This document shows, piece by piece, positions 43,177-48,114 of a stretch of DNA of 48,114 nt. How positions within the stretch are numbered: position 1 is the first letter of the stretch; each line of letters starts with the position of its first letter. This stretch comes from Nonomuraea turkmeniaca (lineage in GTDB: Bacteria > Actinomycetota > Actinomycetes > Streptosporangiales > Streptosporangiaceae). A program made the translations under genes and the position numbers. Location: contig NZ_VCKY01000057.1 in NCBI RefSeq assembly GCF_005889735.1, positions 1 to 48,114 on the forward strand. The letters run 5' to 3'. The notes beneath the pieces are model-generated. The model searched no databases, was not told where the DNA came from, and worked only from the letters and a program-made list of their open reading frames with translations.

Positions 43177-44085
43177 CTACTCAACGGCGTGGTCCAGGGA
43201 CTGAAGGCGTGCCATTTCCTCGTCGGACAGGCGCAGCGTTCCGGCGGTCACGTTCTGAACGAGGTGGTCCGGATTACCGGTCCCGGGGATGGCCAGCACA
43301 TGCGGTCCTTGCTGCAGCGTCCAGGCCAGCCGGACCTGCGCAGGCGTCACACCATGAGCACGTGCCACGGCGAGCACGGATTCGTGCTCCGTCGCGTTCG
43401 CTCCCCCCTCCCGCCCGGCGCCGGCGATCGCGAAGAACGGCACAAAGGCGATGCCCTGGTCGCCGCAGGCCCGCAGGAACGCCCGCTCCCCGGCCGGCGC
43501 GCCGATGGTGTAGGCGTTCTGCACGCAGACCACCGGCGCGATGGCCTGGGCCTCTTCCAGATGCTCGGGCGTGGCGTTGGAAATCCCCAGATGACGTACG
43601 AGCCCGGCGTCACGCAGGCCGGCCAGCGCGCCGAAATGCTCGGCGATCGAGCCGGCCTTGCGGCTCGGGGGGACGCGGAGGTTCACCACGTCCAGGTGGT
43701 CACGACCCAGCTGGCGCAGGTTCTCCTCCACCTGGCCGCGCAGCTGTTCTGGTGTGGCCCACACCCATTCGCCCGACGGGTTCCTGCCCGGCCAGACCTT
43801 GGTGGCGATCACCAGGTCGTCCGGGTAGGGAGCGAGTGCCCGGTTGATCAGCTCGTTGGCGGACCGCAGGCGGGAGAAGTAGAACGCAGCGGTGTCGATG
43901 TGGTTGACACCGAGCTCGATCGCGCGCCGCAGCACGCTGATCGCACGATCGCGGTCGCTCGGCGTACCGAGGTCGAAGGCGGCGCTGCCCGTCAGGCGCA
44001 TCGCGCCGAATCCGATGCGGTTGACAGTCAGGTCGCCGAGGTTCCAGGTGCCCGCGGCCGCGGCGGTGTTCGTCTCGATGGTCAT
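43177..44085 (-). CDS. Aldo/keto reductase
   Basis: 302-residue TIM-barrel oxidoreductase using NADPH. The catalytic Asp and Tyr are in HIDTAAFYF, the Lys in VIATKVWPG; the fourth catalytic position, usually His, is Asn in LDVVNLRV, which is usual in this actinobacterial subfamily. Cofactor-binding segments IPGTGNPDHL close the barrel. ATG 44085 has GTGAGG 6 bases upstream; an in-frame GTG lies 12 bases earlier. It may be the first gene outside the cluster, or a late tailoring enzyme; there is no evidence for either. Confidence 0.88.
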   Translation of the reverse strand: MTIETNTAAAAGTWNLGDLTVNRIGFGAMRLTGSAAFDLGTPSDRDRAISVLRRAIELGVNHIDTAAFYFSRLRSANELINRALAPYPDDLVIATKVWPGRNPSGEWVWATPEQLRGQVEENLRQLGRDHLDVVNLRVPPSRKAGSIAEHFGALAGLRDAGLVRHLGISNATPEHLEEAQAIAPVVCVQNAYTIGAPAGERAFLRACGDQGIAFVPFFAIAGAGREGGANATEHESVLAVARAHGVTPAQVRLAWTLQQGPHVLAIPGTGNPDHLVQNVTAGTLRLSDEEMARLQSLDHAVE

Positions 44086-44156
44086 GATCAGCCTCACGTT
44101 CTCGCATGGGTGCCCAACGGAGATCCAGGAGTACTGCCTGGTCGAATCCGGGCATG

Positions 44157-44200
44157 AAAAAAGCCTTCCCGGCGGAGGTGGATCCGCGTCGAGAAGGCTT
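44157..44200 (-). terminator. Strong terminator upstream of the aldo/keto reductase, possible attenuator
   Basis: On the minus strand an 8-base-pair outer stem (AAGCCTTC/GAAGGCTT) encloses a 5-base-pair inner stem and is followed by six T. It lies 72 bases upstream of the reductase start and 254 bases beyond the ABC-F stop, after that gene already has its own terminator. Confidence 0.75.
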
Positions 44201-44353
44201 GAGCAGTGGCGAACACACTATCACGTGGACAGTTGAAGATCAGTTCACCCCATCGCAGCGTGCGGCATGTTCATGCTCACAAGTCGGCCGCTGTGCGCGG
44301 ACATCCAAGAGGGTGATGAAGGCGTCATTCAGGATGAACACGTGTGAAAGCGA

Positions 44354-44392
44354 GAAGACCCCGGCAACGTGCCTACGGTTGCCGGGGTCTTC
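44354..44392 (-). terminator. Terminator after the ABC-F gene
   Basis: A perfect 15-base-pair stem with a 9-base loop, starting 62 bases after the ABC-F stop on the minus strand, followed by a pyrimidine-rich stretch. Confidence 0.8.
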
Positions 44393-44453
44393 GTGTGCGG
44401 CATGACGGCTTGCTGCGCGTGCTGCCGGTGGCTCACCCGATGACCGCGACCCG

Positions 44454-46259
44454 CTACGCCGCCATGCCCCCGTCCAGCTCCAGGTGGGAGCCGGTGAACG
44501 CGGCCCGCAGGCGGCGATCGTGCGTCACGACCACCAGCGCGCCCCCATAGCAGGCCAGCGCCTCCTCCAGTTGCTCCACGAGCACCGGCGACAGGTGGTT
44601 CGTCGGCTCGTCGAGCAGGAGCAGGTCCACGGGCTCGCTCACCAGCCGCGCCAGCTCGATCCGGCGGCGCTGCCCATAGGAGAGCTCTCCCAGGCGCAGC
44701 CCCAGGTCGGAGGGCCGGAACAGGCCAAGGGCGAGCAGCGCGTCCGCGTGCTCGTCCAGGCTGCCGGGACGTCCGTGCGCGTAGGCCCGCAGCACGGTCC
44801 GGTCCCGCGGCCCGTCCCGCTGAGGGATCCCGGCCCGGCGTACGTCGCCGGTGTCCAGGTCGTCCTGCCGGAAGACCCGGCCCGCCCGCCGTGCCTCGCC
44901 CGTGTCCAGGTCGTCCTGCCGGAAGAACCCGACCCGGCCGGCCCGCCGTACCTCGCCGGTGTCCGGCCGCAGCTCCCCGGCGAGCACCCGCATCAGCGTG
45001 GACTTGCCGGCTCCGTTCGGGCCGGTGACGAGCAGCCGCTCACCGGCGCGGACGGCCAGGGAGTCAAGACGGAGCCGGCCCGTCACCACCACGCCGTCGA
45101 GCGCGGCCACCTCGGCCCCGGCGGTGGCTCCCGTGCCGGCGAGGGCGGCACTGAAACGCAGCGGCTCGGGCGGCGGCGGCGCCGGGTGGTCGGTGAGCCA
45201 CCGCAGCCGCTGCTGGGACTGGCGGATGCGCCCGGCGGCCCCATGCGTACGCGAGCGCGCCCGCCACGCCCCGGTGCCCATGCCCGCCTTGGCCGCCTTG
45301 CGCGGGATGCCGGCCAGCCGGCCCGCGTTGGCCGCCACCAGGGTGGCATGCCGGTCCAGCTCCGCCTTCCACTCCTCGTGGGCCCGCGCCTGCGCGGCGC
45401 GTTCGGCGGCCTTGGCCGCGAGATATCCGGCGTACCCGTCGCCGTAGCGGCGCACCTGCCCGTCGGAGACCTCCAGGATGGCGGTGGTCACCCGTTCCAG
45501 GAACACCCGATCGTGCGTGATCGCCACGACCGTGCCCCGGTGGGCGCGCAGGCGGTGTTCGAGCCAGGCCACGGCCTGGTCGTCCAGGTCGTTGGTCGGC
45601 TCGTCGAGCAGCAGCAGCTCAGGAGCGGACGCCAGCGTGGCGGCGAGGGCGAGCCTGGAGCGTTCGCCACCGGACAGCGTGCCCAGCGGGCGGCTCCAAT
45701 CCAGCCCGGGCAACCCGAGCTCGTGCAGCGCGACCTCCACACGAGCCTCGGCCTCATAACCGCCCCGCACGTCGAACTCCGCCACCAGCCCCGCGTAGAC
45801 ATCCAGCCTCGTACGAGCCTCCGTGCCCGTACGACCCTCCGTGCCGGTACGAGCCTCCGTGCCGGTACGAGCCTCCGTGCCGGTACGAGCCTCCGTGCCG
45901 GTACGAGCCTCCGTGCCCGGCTCGTCGAGCGACCGTTCGGCCGCCCGCATCCGGGCTTCGAGCTCTCGCAGGTCGGCCAGCGCCAGGTCGACGGCGTCGG
46001 CCACGGTCGCGTGCGGCGGCAGCGCGAGCGACTGCGGCAGGTATCCGACGCCGCCGGGCGCAACGGCCACGAGCTCGCCGTTGTCCGGCTGCTCGGCGCC
46101 CGCCATGAGCCTGAGCAGTGTGGACTTGCCCGACCCGTTGTCGCCGATCACCCCGATCCGCTCGCCCGGCTTGACGGTGAGTGACACTCGGTCCAGGACG
46201 ACGCGGGTGCCGTAACGCTTGGTGATCTCGGCGAGTGCCAGTTGGGCAGCAGTGCGCAT
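44454..46259 (-). CDS. ABC-F family ATPase with two internal repeat expansions
   Basis: 601 residues, no membrane segments, two ATPase domains joined by a linker: the ABC-F plan of ribosome-associated proteins, some of which give antibiotic resistance. First domain: GDNGSGKST (39-47), LSGGERSR (195-202), LLLLDEPTND (216-224). Second: GPNGAGKST (413-421), LSYGQRRR (526-533), LLLLDEPTNH (547-555). The interdomain linker (about 275-400) is basic. Two insertions are odd: six GTEART-like hexapeptides (115-150) in the first domain and a tandem DTGEVRRAGRV-FRQDDL unit (433-476) around the Q-loop of the second. Role could be self-resistance or housekeeping; its distance from the core favours a flanking gene. 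Confidence 0.9.
   Translation of the reverse strand: MRTAAQLALAEITKRYGTRVVLDRVSLTVKPGERIGVIGDNGSGKSTLLRLMAGAEQPDNGELVAVAPGGVGYLPQSLALPPHATVADAVDLALADLRELEARMRAAERSLDEPGTEARTGTEARTGTEARTGTEARTGTEGRTGTEARTRLDVYAGLVAEFDVRGGYEAEARVEVALHELGLPGLDWSRPLGTLSGGERSRLALAATLASAPELLLLDEPTNDLDDQAVAWLEHRLRAHRGTVVAITHDRVFLERVTTAILEVSDGQVRRYGDGYAGYLAAKAAERAAQARAHEEWKAELDRHATLVAANAGRLAGIPRKAAKAGMGTGAWRARSRTHGAAGRIRQSQQRLRWLTDHPAPPPPEPLRFSAALAGTGATAGAEVAALDGVVVTGRLRLDSLAVRAGERLLVTGPNGAGKSTLMRVLAGELRPDTGEVRRAGRVGFFRQDDLDTGEARRAGRVFRQDDLDTGDVRRAGIPQRDGPRDRTVLRAYAHGRPGSLDEHADALLALGLFRPSDLGLRLGELSYGQRRRIELARLVSEPVDLLLLDEPTNHLSPVLVEQLEEALACYGGALVVVTHDRRLRAAFTGSHLELDGGMAA
44832..44963. repeat. Tandem in-frame repeat in the second ABC-F ATPase domain
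   Basis: Two nearly complete units and part of a third, each about 51-57 bases and coding for DTGE(V/A)RRAGRV...FRQDDL. The unit includes the Q-loop glutamine, so this element is present twice. Confidence 0.8.
45810..45917. repeat. 18-base tandem repeat, six copies, in the ABC-F gene
   Basis: Six in-frame copies of an 18-base unit coding for GTEART (one copy GTEGRT). Several copies are identical at the DNA level, pointing to recent slippage expansion. It lies between the Q-loop and signature motif of the first ATPase domain. Confidence 0.92.
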
Positions 46260-46296
46260 TAAGGGCCCACTTCCTCTTCGCGTCGGAGCGGTCAGA

Positions 46297-47118
46297 TCAG
46301 CCCGGCGCCTGCCGGCTGAGGTGCTCCCAGGCCCGGTACTCCTCTGTGCGTGCCTGGTCCATCTGCTGGACGATGTCGTACGAGGCGCTGCCGACGATGA
46401 GCCGCCGCGGCGGCTCCGCCAGACCGGCCAGCTCCATGATCACCGGCGCCGCGAAGCTCGGGTCGGGGCCCGCGTCCTCGCCCCACATCTCGGCCAGCCG
46501 GGCACGCAGCGGTTCGTACTCCGGGCGGGGCTCCGTCATCGTGGTGCCCCGTGTGAACAGGTCCGTGCCGTACCCGCCCATCTGCAGGATCGTCACCTTG
46601 ATCCCGAACGGCGCCACCTCCATCGCCAGCGCCTCGCTCACCGAGTCGAGCGCGGCCTTGCCCGCCGAGTAGAACCCGACGGACGCGAACCCTCCGCCGG
46701 AGCCCATCGAGGTGACCTGCAGGATGTGGCCGGACCCCTGCGCCCGCAGGTACGGCACCACAGCTTGGGCCACCCAGACCGCGCCGAAGAAGTTGACGTC
46801 GAAGTGGGCGCGGATCTGCTCCTCGGTGGCCTCCTCCACCATGCCGAGCAGCAGCCCGCCGGCGTTGTTGACCACGACGTCGAGCCGGCCGAACGCCGCC
46901 ACCGCCCGGTCCACCACGTTCCGCACGGTCGCGCGGTCGGAGACGTCCAGCGTCAGCCGTACGAGGGTGTCCGGGTGGGCGGCGGCCAGGTCGGCGATGG
47001 GGCTGAGGTCGCGCGCGGCGGCCACGACGCGGTCTCCGGCGGCGAGCGCCGCCTCGGCGAAGGCCCTGCCCAAGCCCCTCGACGCGCCGGTGATGAACCA
47101 AACGCGGGCAGTCGTCAT
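46297..47118 (-). CDS. Short-chain dehydrogenase/reductase
   Basis: 273-residue SDR of the classical type. The cofactor motif is TGASRGLG (10-17), NNAGG is at 84-88, and the catalytic triad is Ser137, Tyr150 and Lys154 (YSAGK). The C-terminal part (EYRAWEHLSRQA) matches actinobacterial SDRs of unknown substrate. ATG 47118 has GAGGAG 5 bases upstream. The promoter upstream is flanked by paired repeats that look like TetR-family operators. Confidence 0.9.
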   Translation of the reverse strand: MTTARVWFITGASRGLGRAFAEAALAAGDRVVAAARDLSPIADLAAAHPDTLVRLTLDVSDRATVRNVVDRAVAAFGRLDVVVNNAGGLLLGMVEEATEEQIRAHFDVNFFGAVWVAQAVVPYLRAQGSGHILQVTSMGSGGGFASVGFYSAGKAALDSVSEALAMEVAPFGIKVTILQMGGYGTDLFTRGTTMTEPRPEYEPLRARLAEMWGEDAGPDPSFAAPVIMELAGLAEPPRRLIVGSASYDIVQQMDQARTEEYRAWEHLSRQAPG

Positions 47119-47137
47119 ACGATCTCCTCGCTCATGT

Positions 47138-47213
47138 GAGACGATACGGTCCGTCTCGTCTTGTCTGAGTGTGGAGGCAAATCGCTCCCGTGTCAAGACG
47201 GAACGTCTCGTCT
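47138..47213 (-). promoter_or_regulatory. Promoter of the SDR gene with two operator-like repeats
   Basis: On the minus strand a -35 TTGACA (47191-47196) and a -10-like CACACT (47168-47173) are 17 bases apart. The motif ACGG-NN-CGTCTCGTCT occurs on both sides (47146-47161 and 47198-47213), and the first is part of an inverted repeat GAGACG-N8-CGTCTC (47138-47157). The layout is typical of repression by a TetR-family protein; no such gene is in the window. Confidence 0.65.
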
Positions 47214-47259
47214 CACATGCGCCACAAAGTGGCCGCGGTCGCGGGAGATCGCTGAACGA

Positions 47260-47823
47260 TCAGGAACGTCCCCGGCCGGTGAGGGCGTCGCGGACGCGGT
47301 CGACCAGCCCGGTCCCGGGAGCCAGCAGTTTGTTGGCCGGCGGGGTGTCGGGCGCGGCCGGGTGCGGCCGGGTCGGCGCCATCTTCTTGGCCCGCGTCAC
47401 CTTGCCGCCCAGTTCGAGGAGCTCGGCCTCGGAACAGGCCTGCCGCAGCCGCGGGAACAGGTCGTTCTCCTCGTCCCGCAGGTGGTGGCGGATCTGGCCC
47501 ATCAGCTGCTCCAGCGTGGGCCAGAACTCCGCGTCGGACGACTCCAGCCCTTCCAGCCGCTTCATCGTCTCCTCGGCCTCGGCGTGCTCGGCGATCTCCT
47601 CATCGGCCAGCGCGTCACCGCCGGGTACGTGCTCGCGGACCGCCGGGTACAGGTACGCCTCCTCGGCCACCGAGTGGCGTACCAGTTCGATGACGACCTG
47701 CTCGGACAGGGTCTTGGCCTTCTCATCGATCCGGCCGACCATGTGCTCCAGCTGGGTGAACATCTCCTCGACCTCGCGGTGGTCGGTGACCAGCACCGCG
47801 ATCACATCCTGTTGTTCGGTCAT
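47260..47823 (-). CDS. Hemerythrin-like (HHE domain) protein
   Basis: 187 residues; a four-helix bundle with diiron-ligand motifs DHREVEEMF, RHSVAEEAYLYP, EHAEAEE and HHLRDEENDLFP in the expected order, then a Pro-rich, basic tail of about 45 residues. ATG 47823 has GGAGGAG 7 bases upstream. Such proteins bind O2 or sense oxygen or iron; nothing links it to the peptide cluster. Confidence 0.9.
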   Translation of the reverse strand: MTEQQDVIAVLVTDHREVEEMFTQLEHMVGRIDEKAKTLSEQVVIELVRHSVAEEAYLYPAVREHVPGGDALADEEIAEHAEAEETMKRLEGLESSDAEFWPTLEQLMGQIRHHLRDEENDLFPRLRQACSEAELLELGGKVTRAKKMAPTRPHPAAPDTPPANKLLAPGTGLVDRVRDALTGRGRS

Positions 47824-47996
47824 CGGCGGGCTCCTCCACGTGACAGCGGTAACCGGCTCGCCGGCGCCGCGCGCAGGTGGTCGCTTCCAAGGCGCCGGCG
47901 GCCTGCCGTTCCCGTTCCCGCTCACCACGGCCGAAACATGCGGTATCACCTGGTCGGCGCTCCACATCGAGCGACTCGCGCCGTGCCCAAAAGGCA

Positions 47997-48032
47997 ACGG
48001 GTGGTGCAGGGACAGATCCCTGCACCACCCGT
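47997..48032 (-). terminator. Terminator after the gene at the right edge
   Basis: A perfect 16-base-pair stem with a 4-base loop, 26 bases after the stop of the partial minus-strand gene. Confidence 0.75.
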
Positions 48033-48058
48033 GTTCGCTTGACTGGCCTGGCTTGTGG

Positions 48059-48114
48059 TCAGGCCTTGTATTCGGGGTAGCCGTAGCCCACGACCTGGGA
48101 GGTGGGCCGGATGC
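48059..48114 (-). CDS. C-terminal end of an unidentified gene (partial)
   Basis: Eighteen codons (17 residues and a TGA stop) end in GYGYPEYKA. The frame is open to the window edge and is followed by a strong terminator, which supports a real gene end. Too short to identify. Confidence 0.5.
   Translation of the reverse strand, partial: IRPTSQVVGYGYPEYKA

Larger units (their letters stand above)
44086..44453 (-). promoter_or_regulatory. Leader region between the ABC-F gene and the aldo/keto reductase
   Basis: 368 bases without a large gene. Reading the minus strand it holds the ABC-F terminator (44354-44392), a tiny open frame of nine codons at about 44240-44269 (MNMPHAAMG), a possible promoter near 44215-44245, then a strong terminator (44157-44200) placed before the reductase start. 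The order promoter, terminator, gene suggests attenuation of the reductase. Confidence 0.4.

Noticed and set aside
45810..45917. CRISPR array
   Set aside because: The repeats are contiguous, in frame and without spacers; they are a coding minisatellite.

Overview
The window is high-GC DNA with Streptomyces-like gene style: GTG and TTG starts, 4-base stop/start overlaps, and long antisense shadow frames. It most likely comes from a filamentous actinomycete; genus is not decidable from this sequence. About 44 kb is one non-ribosomal peptide (NRPS) gene cluster. It runs off the left edge and fades into ordinary accessory genes on the right. The gene set mixes three known themes: acidic lipopeptides (fatty acyl-AMP ligase, free ACP, several Asp modules), glycopeptide and ramoplanin-type antibiotics (BhaA-type halogenase, dpgABCD, StrR-type regulators, Na+/H+ antiporter, type I ABC exporter), and SyrP/CmlA-type amino acid beta-hydroxylation.

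Layout. 1-4690 (-): NRPS, C-A(Asp)-PCP-C-A..., cut by the window edge. 4929-11197 (-): five-gene export operon (membrane fusion protein, two ATPases, two FtsX/MacB permeases). 11424-13829 (-): CmlA-like diiron hydroxylase and alpha/beta hydrolase. 14182-15417 (+): MbtH protein and SyrP-like Fe/2-oxoglutarate hydroxylase. 15485-16813 (-): cation/proton antiporter. 16912-19063 (+): flavin halogenase and a small lipoprotein. 19091-28675 (-): 3194-residue NRPS, C(EntF-like)-A(Phe-like)-PCP-C-A(Asp)-PCP-C/interface-A(Asp)-PCP. 28995-34235 (+): P450, fatty acyl-AMP ligase, ACP, ABC exporter. 34282-38926: cold-shock-domain protein, two StrR-like regulators, and between them a truncated 4-hydroxymandelate synthase gene. 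39002-42964 (-): dpgD, dpgC, dpgB, dpgA. 43177-48114 (-): aldo/keto reductase, an ABC-F ATPase with repeat insertions, SDR, hemerythrin-like protein and the tail of one more gene; these look like flank.

How it fits together (inference). The ligase would activate a fatty acid and load it on the ACP. The first C domain of the large NRPS would join it to a Phe-like residue, then two Asp residues follow. The left NRPS adds another Asp and further residues. A SyrP-like enzyme plus an interface-like C domain suggests beta-hydroxy-Asp. CmlA-like and P450 enzymes suggest further hydroxylation, and the halogenase suggests a chlorinated aromatic residue. dpgABCD supplies 3,5-dihydroxyphenylglycine precursor, so a Dpg module should lie beyond the left edge. 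The hydroxyphenylglycine route is represented only by a broken hmaS.

Regulation. Inverted repeats of the StrR type (GTTCAA-type half-sites, 11-base spacer) lie upstream of three biosynthetic transcription units, and a related GTCCAA-type repeat lies near the regulators. Two StrR paralogues and two box classes suggest a two-tier switch. Taken together this looks like an acidic, Dpg-containing, probably chlorinated lipopeptide pathway that I cannot match to a compound I know.
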